Of a DNA stretch of 14,560 nt, positions 1-7,658 are shown one piece after another. The stretch is from CAYSUS01 sp964434165. Lineage in GTDB: Bacteria > Planctomycetota > Planctomycetia > Pirellulales > Thermoguttaceae. Position 1 is the stretch's first letter; each line of letters begins with the position of its first letter. The notes beneath the pieces were generated by a model, which worked only from the letters and a program-made list of their open reading frames with translations, did not search any database and was not told the origin of the DNA. Location: assembly GCA_964434165.1 (NCBI GenBank), contig CAYSUS010000145.1:1-14560 (forward strand). The letters are read 5' to 3'. Made by a program: the position numbers and the translations under genes.

Positions 1-2728
1 TCTGGCTGGCGATCTCGGAGATCACCTGGATGATCTCGCTGATCTGCTGCGAGCTCTGGCGGATCTGCTCCATCGATTCCGTCGATCGCTGCACGGCCCG
101 CCCTCCCTCGTCGGCCAGGCGGCTGGCGTCCTTGGCCACGCGGTCCGCTTCGGTGGCGTTCTCCTTGACCGTGTCGATGGACCGGGAGAGCTCCTCGATC
201 GAGGCGGTCATCTCCTCGACGCTGGACGACTGGGTTTGCGCGCCCGCGGCCAGTGACTGCGAGCTCTCGGCGATCACCCGCGCGCCCTCGTTGAACTGCG
301 CGGCGCTCTCGGTCACCTGGCCGATGACCTGCGAGAGGTCCTCGAGCATCTTGTTGATGCCGGCGGCCAGCTCATCGACCGGCTCGTCGCCCTCGACGGT
401 GACCTTCCGGGTGAGGTCACCGTCGGCCGCCGCGGCAACGATCTGAAGCAGGCCGTCCACCTTGCGGCGGAGCTCCTCGCCCTTCTTGCGATCCCGCTCG
501 GCCTGCTCGCGCTCCCGCGCGGCCTGCTCCTCGCGGCGCCGGTTCTCCTCCTCGACGCGCTGGCGCTCTCGCTCCGCCTCCTCGGCCTCGCGCTGCCGCT
601 GCTGCTCGGCGGCCTTGCGCTCGGCCTCGGCGCGCTCGGCCTGGGCCCGCTGCTCGCGCTCGGCGGCCTCCTGGACGTCGTTCATGGCCTTGCCCGTCGC
701 GTCAACCGCCGTGTTCAAGGCCGAGGCCATCTGGCCGATCTCGTCCTTCGAGTCGTGCTCCACGTGCTGGCTGTAATCGCCGGAGGCCAGGGCTTTCAGC
801 ACGCCGGCCACCTTCTCGATGGGCCGGGAGATCATCCTGGCCACCCCGAACGCGGCCAGCACGATCGCCACCACGGCCCCGACGGCCAGCATCCCGATCG
901 TCGAGAGCAGCCCGGCTTTCGCCCCGGCCGCGGTCGCCTGCATGGCCTCCACCGGGGCGTACGCCTCGGAGCGGTCGATCTTCGCTTCGAGGCACCAGGT
1001 CGTCCCGAACACGTCGATCGGCGTGTAGGTGAGAAGCACTTGGTTGCCGACGTAGTCCGTCATGTCGGGGATGAACCCCTCTTGCTTCTTCTGGATCGCG
1101 GCGCGGGTGGCCTCCCCCTCGACGCGGCCCTTGGCCGGGTTGGCGAACGAGCCGATGACGCTGTGGTGCTCGGGATCGCGGAACGAATCGGACCGCATGA
1201 GGAAGTCCGGCCCGACCAGCAGGGTCTCGCCGGTCTCTCCCATCCCCGCGCGGATGCCCATGATCGCGTTGATCTGGTCCAGGGGGAGCTGAAGCGCCAC
1301 GACCACGTCCACCTCGCCGGCCTCGTTGAGGACGGGCTGGCCGATGAAGGCCGCCGGCTCGCCGTTGCTCGGCGCGTACGGCTGGAAGTCGGCGAAGGCG
1401 AACTGCTTCGTCTGGAGGACCTCGCGCGTCAGGTCGCCGAGGCCGCTGTCCTTGAACTTGCCGCGGACCAGGTTCGTGTGGTAATCGGCCTCGTGGCAGA
1501 CGCTGTAGAAGCAGAACCCCTCGGGGTTGATCAGAAACAGGTCGTAGTAGCCGAGCTTGTTGTTGAACTGCGCGAGCACGTCCTCCTTCGCACCTTCGGG
1601 CGTCACCGCGATGGCCTCCTCCAGGTTCATTTTGGAGACCAGGGCCCAGTTCAGTCCGGCGATCGAGAGCGGCTCGTAGCAGACCATGACGGGATTGCCG
1701 GCGCTGTCGGTGAACACGCCCTGCCCGGTCTTTCCGTCGATCGCCGCGTCGATGTACGGCGTGTGGATCTCGTAGCCGATGACGTACTTGCCGTCGCCCA
1801 TCGTGAGCATATCGCTGCGGAAGGCGGTCTTGCCGTTCCAACTGCCGACGACATAGCTCTCGCCGGTCGTGCCCATTCCGTCGCGCTTCTGTGCGATCTT
1901 GTTGATGGCTTCCGAGGGGATCTGGAAGGCGAGCACGGCGATCGCCTTGCCCGACGTGTCACGGACCGGCGTCCCCACGAAGGCAGCCTGCTGCCCGTTG
2001 CTCGGCGCGTACGGGCTGTAGTCCTCGATCACGGTCTCCTTGGTTTCCATCACCTTGCGCCACAGGTGCGCGAGCCCTTCGTCCTTGAAGGGTCCGTGGG
2101 CGAGGTTCGTCCCCAGATCGCCTTCCCCGGCGACCGTGTACATGACGTGCCCGTGCGGGCCGCAGATCAGGAACGTGTCGTAGTAGCCGTTCTCCTGGTT
2201 GACCTTGGCCAGGTACGCGCCGAACTGCTTGCAGATGTCCTTGAACTCCCTGGTCGAGATGTCGAACGCCTCGTCCGTCCCGGTCTTCATCTCGTCGTGG
2301 TGTTCCTTCAGCCGCTTGAACAGCCGCGCCACGTCCTCGCTCGCGGCCACGGCCTGGACGTCGCTGCGAAGACGATCGAAGAACGCCTGGAGCTGGGCCT
2401 TCTTGAGCTGCTGGATCGACGTCAGCCGGTTGAACGCCTCCTGGCGCTGCGCGGCCACGGTCGTCACCAGGGTCTGAAGATTGGTTTGGCAGTTGGCGTA
2501 GTACTGCTCCACCTGCGACTTCTTCACGTCGCGAAGCGCCACGAGCTGCGCCTCGGCTTGCTGCTCCAGCGCGGCGGACGCCTGGGTCCCGGCCGTAGTC
2601 AGCGACTTGTCGGCCGAGAAGTACGACACCAGCGCGGCAGCCGCCAGCGGAATCGTGCCCACGGCCAGGAACAGCACGATGAGCTTGGTGCCCAAACGAA
2701 GGTCAGAAAACGCTCGAAAGACTGACAT
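1..2728 (-). CDS. Methyl-accepting chemotaxis protein, duplicated Cache-type sensor, C-terminus cut by window edge
   Basis: This is a membrane chemoreceptor that would sense a ligand outside the cytoplasmic membrane and control CheA/CheW. The frame is open from the ATG at 2728 to the window edge, giving 909 codons. In order it has TM1 (about residues 12-36), a helical stretch, and a large extracytoplasmic region made of two similar units. These are marked by YYDTFLI near residue 181 and YYDLFLI near 393, each followed by a PYAPSNG motif. TM2 (about 605-630) leads into a HAMP domain (about 628-680). A very Arg/Glu/Gln-rich coiled coil (about 683-757), a second HAMP-like segment (about 757-805, LLQIVAAAADGDLTRKV) and the start of the signalling hairpin (SSSVEEMTASIEEL, then VISEIASQ) follow. 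The kinase-contact tip lies beyond the edge. GGGAGGGG just upstream of the ATG supports this start. The family call is secure; the ligand cannot be told. Confidence 0.95.
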   Translation of the reverse strand, partial: MSVFRAFSDLRLGTKLIVLFLAVGTIPLAAAALVSYFSADKSLTTAGTQASAALEQQAEAQLVALRDVKKSQVEQYYANCQTNLQTLVTTVAAQRQEAFNRLTSIQQLKKAQLQAFFDRLRSDVQAVAASEDVARLFKRLKEHHDEMKTGTDEAFDISTREFKDICKQFGAYLAKVNQENGYYDTFLICGPHGHVMYTVAGEGDLGTNLAHGPFKDEGLAHLWRKVMETKETVIEDYSPYAPSNGQQAAFVGTPVRDTSGKAIAVLAFQIPSEAINKIAQKRDGMGTTGESYVVGSWNGKTAFRSDMLTMGDGKYVIGYEIHTPYIDAAIDGKTGQGVFTDSAGNPVMVCYEPLSIAGLNWALVSKMNLEEAIAVTPEGAKEDVLAQFNNKLGYYDLFLINPEGFCFYSVCHEADYHTNLVRGKFKDSGLGDLTREVLQTKQFAFADFQPYAPSNGEPAAFIGQPVLNEAGEVDVVVALQLPLDQINAIMGIRAGMGETGETLLVGPDFLMRSDSFRDPEHHSVIGSFANPAKGRVEGEATRAAIQKKQEGFIPDMTDYVGNQVLLTYTPIDVFGTTWCLEAKIDRSEAYAPVEAMQATAAGAKAGLLSTIGMLAVGAVVAIVLAAFGVARMISRPIEKVAGVLKALASGDYSQHVEHDSKDEIGQMASALNTAVDATGKAMNDVQEAAEREQRAQAERAEAERKAAEQQRQREAEEAERERQRVEEENRRREEQAAREREQAERDRKKGEELRRKVDGLLQIVAAAADGDLTRKVTVEGDEPVDELAAGINKMLEDLSQVIGQVTESAAQFNEGARVIAESSQSLAAGAQTQSSSVEEMTASIEELSRSIDTVKENATEADRVAKDASRLADEGGRAVQRSTESMEQIRQSSQQISEIIQVISEIASQ

Positions 2729-2731
2729 GCA

Positions 2732-2741
2732 CTCCCCTCCC
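2732..2741 (-). promoter_or_regulatory. Ribosome binding site of the chemoreceptor gene
   Basis: On the minus strand, GGGAGGGGAG lies a few bases before the ATG at 2728. It is one of the clearest Shine-Dalgarno sequences in the window and fixes the start of the chemoreceptor. Confidence 0.7.
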
Positions 2742-2840
2742 AATTCCCCGGTTCTTCGGCACGGCCCGCGGTCTTGCCGGCCCCCGCCCCCCAACGAGAG
2801 CATGCACCGCGGCGCCGTCTATACGTGTCTGAAGAACCGT

Positions 2841-2886
2841 AGGGTGGCGCGTGCGCCACGCAAGCCGAACGCGACGAAAAGGTCGC
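2841..2886. repeat. REP-like palindrome followed by a second small hairpin
   Basis: GTGGCGC (2844-2850) and GCGCCAC (2853-2859) form a perfect 7-base stem with a 2-base loop, preceded by GTAGG. Twelve bases later GCGAC (2871-2875) and GTCGC (2882-2886) form a second stem around GAAAAG. A GTAGGGTGG start followed by a short GC palindrome resembles REP elements that I recall from genomes with RAYT transposases. Only one copy was seen in the window, so repeat status is inference. Confidence 0.4.
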
Positions 2887-3090
2887 GCGCCACGCGCTTC
2901 TCGCAAAGGCAAGCGCATGGGAAACCATTGGCCGATCAACCCGGACTGCTTCGGCGCGCGGCGGTGCTCGCCGCGGAGACGCACGAGGCGGAGGCGGGAG
3001 GGCCGCGCCGGAACTCCTTGTGAGATCGAGGGTTCGTGGATGCCGAGAACCGGGGCGACCGAGCGGACCAAGCCCTCCTTGGGACCGCGC

Positions 3091-3115
3091 CGATCGGGAA
3101 TCCACGTTCCGATCG
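3091..3115 (-). terminator. Possible terminator of the molybdate transporter operon
   Basis: CGATCGGGAA (3091-3100) pairs with TTCCGATCG (3107-3115) with one bulged G and a six-base loop. It lies about 80 bases after the ATPase stop codon in the direction of transcription. There is no T run, so it would be a non-classical terminator or only an mRNA-stabilising stem. Confidence 0.3.
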
Positions 3116-3195
3116 CGCGCCCCCGCGTGAACATACGCGCCGCGGCCGCGCCACTGGCGTTCTTGCGACAGCGCCGGACGGGGTGGACCGCCCCC

Positions 3196-3855
3196 TCAGT
3201 CCTCTTCCCCGGCCAGCAGCCCCGGCACAATGCGGCCGTCGACCAGGGTGAGGTGCGTATCGGCCAGGCGCCGGGCGTCCTCGCGGCTGTGAGTGATGTG
3301 CAGGACGGTCGCCCCGGTTTCGTGGCGTACCGCGGCGAGCAGGTCGTACATCTGGTCCCGCGTCTGGTGGTCCAGCGCGCTGAGCGGCTCGTCGAGACAC
3401 AGGACCGCGGGCCGGAACGCCACGGCGCGGCCAATGGCCACGCGCTGCCGCTCGCCGCCGCTTAAGCCCAGCGGCCGCCGCCCGAGCAGGTTCTCGATCC
3501 CCAACAGCTCGGCCAGCTCGCTCACCCGCCGCCGGATCGCCTCGCCCGGCCAGCGGCGGATGCGCAGGGCAAAGGCCAGGTGTTCCGCGACGGTCATGGT
3601 GGGGAAGAGTGCCCCGTCCTGGGGCACGTAGCCCAAATCCCTTTCCGCGGGCCGCAAGGCGACCACGTCGCCGACCGGCAGGCGGATTCTTCCCCCGGCC
3701 ACGGGGCGCAGCCCGCAGATCGCCTCCAGGATCGTGGTCTTGCCCGACCCGGTGCGGCCCATCAGCGCCCCGTACGAGCCCGAGGGGATCTCCAGCGACA
3801 CGCCCAGGAGCTTGAACGCGCCCTGCTCGATGCGGAGGTCTTCGCACGCGATCAT
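3196..3855 (-). CDS. modC: Molybdate-type ABC transporter ATP-binding protein
   Basis: This 219-residue cytoplasmic ATPase would power the neighbouring permease. All ABC hallmarks are visible: Walker A GRTGSGKT (33-40), Q-loop glutamine in VPQDGALFP (Q79), signature LSGGERQR (131-138), Walker B VLCLDE (151-156) and the switch histidine in ITHS (H189). It is far shorter than E. coli ModC (about 350 residues) because it lacks the C-terminal Mop/TOBE oxyanion-binding domain. It starts 10 bases after the permease stop, with GAGGAAA overlapping that stop as ribosome binding site, and is the last gene of the operon. The ABC ATPase call is certain. Assignment to molybdate or tungstate rests on the permease and binding protein next to it; another oxyanion is possible. 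Confidence 0.88.
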   Translation of the reverse strand: MIACEDLRIEQGAFKLLGVSLEIPSGSYGALMGRTGSGKTTILEAICGLRPVAGGRIRLPVGDVVALRPAERDLGYVPQDGALFPTMTVAEHLAFALRIRRWPGEAIRRRVSELAELLGIENLLGRRPLGLSGGERQRVAIGRAVAFRPAVLCLDEPLSALDHQTRDQMYDLLAAVRHETGATVLHITHSREDARRLADTHLTLVDGRIVPGLLAGEED

Positions 3856-3865
3856 CGGCGTTTCC

Positions 3866-4756
3866 TCAGAAGATCCACTCGCGGCTGCCGGCCAGACGCA
3901 TCACCACCAGCACGACCGCGGCCGCGGCGACCATCAAGAGCGACACGGCCACGGCCGCCGGCAGGTCGCCGATGCTCAGCTCGAGGAAGACCGTGGTGGA
4001 AAGGACCTCGGTCTTCATGCGCGTGGCCCCGGCGAAGATCAAGAGCGGCCCGAACTCGCCCAGGGCCCTGGCCCAGGCCAGGGTGCCGGCGGTGATCATG
4101 CCCCGCCGGGCCTCGGGAAGGACCACGTTCCAGAAGGCCTGGGCCCGGTTGCAGCCCAGCGTGAGGGCCACCTGCTCGCGCCGCGGGTCGATGAGCTGGA
4201 ACGTCGCCTGCATCGTGCGCACGGCGAACGCGCAGGCGACCATGAACTGGGCCAGCACCACGGCCGGGATCTGGTAGACCACGGCCTCGCGCACCGCGCG
4301 GGGCGCGAACTGGAACAGGATCAGCAGGCTCAGCCCGATCACCAGCGGCGGCAGCACGATGGGGATGTCGAGAATCGTGTCCACCAGGTTCCGCCCGGGA
4401 AAGCGGAACCGCGAGAGCAAATACCCCACGGGCACGGCAACCCACAGCGAGAGGATGGCCGTCAGCGTGCAGGAGATCAGGCTCAGCGCCACGGCATACT
4501 GGATCTCCGGCTTGGCCAGGGCTGCGGCGACGGGATTGTCCAACGCCCACGACAGCACCGGATGATCCTCGGCGAACTGCTCGTCCAGGTGCGGCGTGGC
4601 CGGATCGGTGACGGCCACGTACGCCGCGTCGGCCGCGAGCAGGGCCACGATCAGCAGCACGTAGAACCCGCCGATCAGCCCCAGCGCAAGGAAGAACCAC
4701 GCGTCGCTCGGCGGCCGGTGCTCGCCCGGCGTGCTCGATGCCGGACCCGGCGTCAT
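3866..4756 (-). CDS. modB: Molybdate-type ABC transporter permease
   Basis: This 296-residue inner-membrane protein would form the transport channel. Hydrophobic segments lie at about 20-44, 87-112, 130-152, 163-182, 221-245 and 265-288. The EAA-type cytoplasmic loop that docks on the ATPase runs from about 197 to 240 (TLGCNRAQAFWNVVLPEARR). The following stretch ARALGEFGPLLIFAG is typical of ModB-type permeases. It is longer than E. coli ModB (about 229 residues) because of an N-terminal extension and a hydrophilic loop at about 45-85. Its ATG overlaps the stop of the binding-protein gene as ATGA, implying translational coupling. A much longer open frame continues upstream, but there it reads the binding-protein gene in the wrong frame. 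Confidence 0.9.
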   Translation of the reverse strand: MTPGPASSTPGEHRPPSDAWFFLALGLIGGFYVLLIVALLAADAAYVAVTDPATPHLDEQFAEDHPVLSWALDNPVAAALAKPEIQYAVALSLISCTLTAILSLWVAVPVGYLLSRFRFPGRNLVDTILDIPIVLPPLVIGLSLLILFQFAPRAVREAVVYQIPAVVLAQFMVACAFAVRTMQATFQLIDPRREQVALTLGCNRAQAFWNVVLPEARRGMITAGTLAWARALGEFGPLLIFAGATRMKTEVLSTTVFLELSIGDLPAAVAVSLLMVAAAAVVLVVMRLAGSREWIF

Positions 4757-6366
4757 GGCGCGTCCCCGGGCTTGGCCTCGGGCAACGGAAACACCACGGC
4801 GCACGACTCCCCCTCCGGGTCGAGTCGGAAGTCGAACCCCGCCTCGGCGAACCGCGCGGCCGAGAGCGCGATCGCCCGAAACAGCCGTCGCGAGAGGTTC
4901 TTGTGCTCGCTCGACCGGGCGATGGCAAACGGCTGAACCGCCTTGTTGTGCTCCGAATCGATCCGCACCGCATCGACGCGCGCGGCCTCGGCCTTGCAGT
5001 CGGTGGCGTAGGCCAGGGCCACGTCGGCCGACTTCGTGGTGATCGCCGGCACGAGCATCGCCGAGGTGGCCGTCTGGGAGACCACGTTCTCCATCACCTG
5101 ATCGTGGATTCCCTCGCTCTGGAGCATCTGCCGGGTGAGCGCCCCGATGGTGCACTGCTCGGGCTGGCCCACGACCACGCGCACGCCGGGCCGCGCGAGG
5201 TCGGCGAGCGCCTCGATCCCCTTGGGGTTGCCCTCCTCGACGACCATCACGATCTCGGTCTGGGAGACGTTGACCGCCTCCTGAAACCACTCCTTGACGT
5301 TCTCCAGGTAATAGACGTCGCAGGCCATGTAGGCGTCGGGGAACCCGCCCGACTGTCCCTCGCGGATCGTGCGCATCTGCGCGGTGAGGATGCCGCAGCC
5401 GTTGTAGATCGTGTTCACGACCGCGCCTTCCCGGTCCTGAAACTCGTTGACCGTCTGCTCCAGCGCGCGGCGGTTGACCGACCCGACGAAGAACGTAATC
5501 TCGGGGACTTCCTCCCATACGTCCCCTTCGACCGGCTCGTAGCCCATCGACTCGAACACGGGCAGGCCGCGGTCCGAGGCCGCCAGGTAGCGCGCCAGCC
5601 GCAGCGCGGCGGTCGGATCGGCCGTGCTCGTGAGCACGCACAGCGCGATGTGGCTCCGCGCGTCCTTCAGCTCCGGCACGGCGACGGCCTCGAGCTTGGG
5701 GTGCTGGCGCGCGATCGCGTCCCACACGATGGCCGCGTCGGCGCTGCCCAGCTCGACGTCGTTGGCCAGGTCCGTCACGGTCGGCTTGTATACCCCCCCC
5801 GAGGTGACGTGGGCGTGGAGCCTCTCCCAATGGCCCGATCGCTTCAGCTCCTGGCGCACGAGCCTGCCGATGGCCGTCTGGTCCGGACTGCCCAGGGCCA
5901 CGCGAAGGTCTTCGCGCAGAAGATCGTCCACGCCGTGGATCGAGTCGGGGTTCCCCTTGCGCACGGCGATCACGGGCCGCATCACGGCGACCGGCAGGAT
6001 CTCCGCGGCGAGGCCCTTCTGCCGGGCGAGCTCCACGTAGGTCTGGTCGCCCGCCAGGAACAGGTCGCCGACCTTGCCCGCCTCGATCTGCCCCAAGAGG
6101 GTGTTCGACCCGCCATACTGGACGCGCACCGAAACGCCGTACGCGCTGCCGTACTCGCGGGCGATTTCCTCGACCGGCCCGCGCAGGCCCGCCGCGCAAA
6201 ACAGCGTGACCTCGCGCCCCGCCGACGGACGGTTGACCCACCCCAGCACGGCCAGCCCGAGCGTCAGTACGCCGGCCACCACGACCGACCCGATCACGAT
6301 CACCGCTGCCGAGTTGACATGACCCGCGCGGCGGGCAACAGCCTGCCTCCCGTGGGGATTCCTCAC
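4753..6366 (-). CDS. modA: Membrane-anchored double-domain molybdate-type substrate-binding protein
   Basis: This 537-residue protein would capture the oxyanion outside the membrane and deliver it to the permease. After a short basic N-terminus there is one hydrophobic anchor (about 21-43) with no lipobox cysteine. Domain 1 (about 52-276) is ModA-like: EVTLFCAAGLRGPVEEIA, then YGGSNTLLGQIEAGKVGDLF. Domain 2 (about 288-515) begins again with EITFFVGSVNRRALEQTV and has YNGCGILTAQM, PDAYMACD and a second ligand-domain pattern. A single ModA is about 250 residues, so two complete modules are fused. I chose the GTG at 6366 because GGAGG lies about ten bases upstream and the anchor follows directly. 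The only upstream in-frame ATG (6567) would add 67 residues without signal-peptide character. It is first in the operon. Molybdate, tungstate or a related oxyanion are all possible. Confidence 0.87.
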   Translation of the reverse strand: MRNPHGRQAVARRAGHVNSAAVIVIGSVVVAGVLTLGLAVLGWVNRPSAGREVTLFCAAGLRGPVEEIAREYGSAYGVSVRVQYGGSNTLLGQIEAGKVGDLFLAGDQTYVELARQKGLAAEILPVAVMRPVIAVRKGNPDSIHGVDDLLREDLRVALGSPDQTAIGRLVRQELKRSGHWERLHAHVTSGGVYKPTVTDLANDVELGSADAAIVWDAIARQHPKLEAVAVPELKDARSHIALCVLTSTADPTAALRLARYLAASDRGLPVFESMGYEPVEGDVWEEVPEITFFVGSVNRRALEQTVNEFQDREGAVVNTIYNGCGILTAQMRTIREGQSGGFPDAYMACDVYYLENVKEWFQEAVNVSQTEIVMVVEEGNPKGIEALADLARPGVRVVVGQPEQCTIGALTRQMLQSEGIHDQVMENVVSQTATSAMLVPAITTKSADVALAYATDCKAEAARVDAVRIDSEHNKAVQPFAIARSSEHKNLSRRLFRAIALSAARFAEAGFDFRLDPEGESCAVVFPLPEAKPGDAP

Positions 6367-6380
6367 CTCCGCGCCTCCTT
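6367..6380 (-). promoter_or_regulatory. Ribosome binding site supporting a GTG start
   Basis: On the minus strand AAGGAGG lies about ten bases before the GTG at 6366. It decides the start of the binding-protein gene, which otherwise would be placed 201 bases upstream at an ATG without a comparable site. Confidence 0.6.
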
Positions 6381-6562
6381 CAAGCGTGTTCAGCCCCCCA
6401 GTGAAGTTTACGGACGTGGGCAAGGGCCCGCTCTCGCACGACGGCGGTTCCAGTGCGCAAGGACAGGAGCCGTTCGCCCGGATGCGGGGAGGCGTGCCCT
6501 GCCTGGGCAACGCCGCTTCCAGGGCACTCCGCGACGGAAGCGCGGGAGGAGCAGGGTTCAAG

Positions 6563-6574
6563 CCCACCGGTGGG
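6563..6574. terminator. 12-base perfect palindrome after the lactate dehydrogenase gene
   Basis: CCCACCGGTGGG is fully self-complementary and sits three bases after the dehydrogenase stop codon (TGA, 6579-6577). It may end or attenuate transcription before the transporter operon, or stabilise the 3' end. No T run follows, and a palindrome with no loop must open its centre to fold, so a protein-binding site is an alternative. Confidence 0.35.
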
Positions 6575-6576
6575 AC

Positions 6577-7584
6577 TCACCCCATGACCTTCTCCACCTC
6601 GATCAGCCCCGGCGGGCTGCGGCCCTGCTCGAAGGCCGAGATGTTCTCGATCGTCTGCGCGGCGATCGCCTCCAGGGCCTCCTCGGTGAAGAACGCCTGA
6701 TGCCCGGTGATGATCACGTTGGGAAACGTGAGCATCCGCGCGAATACGTCGTCCTGGATCACCTGGGCGGAGAGGTCCTCGAAGAACAGGTCGGCCTCCT
6801 CTTCATAGACGTCCAGGCCCAGGGCTCCCAGCTTGCGCGACTTGAGGGCCCCGACCACGGCCCGGGCGTCGACCAGCCCTCCACGGCTCGTGTTGACCAG
6901 GATCACGCCGTCCTTCATCTGCTCCAAGGCGCCCTGGTCAATGATGTGGTGCGTTTGCGGAAGCAGGGGGCAGTGCAGCGTGATCACGTCGCTTTGCGCG
7001 GTGAGCTCCTCGACCGGGACGTACTCCGCGCCCAGGGCGACCAGCTCGGGGTCCTCGCGAACGTCGTGGCAGAGCACGCGGCAGCCGAACGCGGCGAGCA
7101 GCCTGGCCACGATGGCCCCGATCTTGCCCGTGCCGATCACGCCGGCCGTCTTGCCGTGCAGTTCGACCCCGAGCAGGCCCTCCAGGTTGAAGTTGCTCTC
7201 GCGCACGCGGTTGTACGCCTTGTGGAGCTTCCGCGCCAGGGCCAGGATCATGGCCACGGTGTGCTCGGCCACGGCATGGGGCGAATAGGCCGGCACGCGC
7301 GCCACCGTGATGCCCAGCTCATCGGCCGCGCGGAGATCGACGTTGTTGAAGCCCGAGCACCGCATGGCCACCAGGCGGGTCCCGTTGGACCCGAGGCAGT
7401 CGAGCACGGGTTCGCTGAGCTGGTCGTTGACGAACGCGCACACCCCCTCGAATCCCTCGCTGAGCTTGCAGGTCCGCTCCGCGAGGCGGGGCTCGAAGAA
7501 GTGCAGATCATGCCCGGCGTGGCGGTTGGCCGCCTTGAGGAACTGCTCGTCGTAGGTCTTGGTGCTGAACACGGCGATTCGCAT
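6577..7584 (-). CDS. ldhA: D-lactate dehydrogenase (LdhA type, NAD-dependent 2-hydroxyacid dehydrogenase)
   Basis: This cytoplasmic enzyme would reduce pyruvate to D-lactate with NADH, regenerating NAD+ in fermentation. At 335 residues it is near E. coli LdhA (329) and resembles it along its whole length. Examples are MRIAVFSTKTYDEQFL at the start, MRCSGFNNVDLRAADELG (74-91), ARVPAYSPHAVAEHTV (95-110) and HGKTAGVIGTGKIG (143-156). The nucleotide-binding glycines are in GTGKIG (151-156). The catalytic triad is visible as R234 in NTSRG, E263 in DVYEEEADLFFED and H295 in TGHQAF. The ATG at 7584 is preferred over upstream in-frame codons because homology begins exactly there and AAAGGAA lies about nine bases upstream. 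It is a separate unit from the transporter, 210 bases away. Function is nearly certain at family level; other 2-oxoacids are possible substrates. Confidence 0.95.
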   Translation of the reverse strand: MRIAVFSTKTYDEQFLKAANRHAGHDLHFFEPRLAERTCKLSEGFEGVCAFVNDQLSEPVLDCLGSNGTRLVAMRCSGFNNVDLRAADELGITVARVPAYSPHAVAEHTVAMILALARKLHKAYNRVRESNFNLEGLLGVELHGKTAGVIGTGKIGAIVARLLAAFGCRVLCHDVREDPELVALGAEYVPVEELTAQSDVITLHCPLLPQTHHIIDQGALEQMKDGVILVNTSRGGLVDARAVVGALKSRKLGALGLDVYEEEADLFFEDLSAQVIQDDVFARMLTFPNVIITGHQAFFTEEALEAIAAQTIENISAFEQGRSPPGLIEVEKVMG

Positions 7585-7620
7585 GGCCGATTCCTTTCTG
7601 GGACGCGGGTCGCGATGGGC

Positions 7621-7651
7621 GCCTCGCGCGCATGCCCGGAGCCCGCGAGGC
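7621..7651 (-). promoter_or_regulatory. Leader hairpin or operator in front of ldhA
   Basis: GCCTCGCG (7621-7628) and CGCGAGGC (7644-7651) are a perfect 8-base inverted repeat around a 15-base loop. It lies between the likely -10 box and the ribosome binding site, so it would form at the very 5' end of the ldhA mRNA or serve as a repressor site. It does not resemble a Rex operator. Confidence 0.4.
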
Positions 7652-7658
7652 ACCGTGC

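Larger units (their letters stand above)
2729..3195. other. 467-base intergenic region without a recognisable gene
   Basis: This gap lies between the start of the chemoreceptor and the end of the transporter ATPase gene, both on the minus strand. Open frames crossing it on either strand are continuations of shadow frames and resemble no protein I know. It holds a ribosome binding site, a 9-base inverted repeat, a REP-like palindrome and a bulged hairpin, listed separately. I found no convincing -35/-10 pair for the chemoreceptor. The best -10-like string on the minus strand is TATAGA near 2820, without a good -35. Confidence 0.6.

Noticed and set aside
755..2725. 656-codon open frame on the plus strand opposite the chemoreceptor
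   Set aside because: It is the antisense of a well-supported chemoreceptor and its composition (Asp, Arg, His, Val, Leu runs) shows no domain or motif.
2703..3847. Long open frames on the minus strand across the gap and the modC gene
   Set aside because: They overlap the ATPase in other frames and continue into a non-coding gap, with no recognisable protein features.
4757..6241. Upstream extension of the permease frame on the minus strand (a 791-codon open frame in all)
   Set aside because: Only the last 296 codons match a permease. The rest reads the binding-protein gene in another frame and is low-complexity Arg/Gly-rich.
6551..6576. GGTTCAAGCCC resembling a tRNA T-loop
   Set aside because: The flanking bases do not form the 5-base T stem and no anticodon arm or D arm fits upstream.
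6367..6576. Possible molybdenum cofactor riboswitch before the transporter operon
   Set aside because: I could not trace the multi-stem consensus in this 210-base gap. A covariance-model search would settle it; a significant hit would reverse this rejection.
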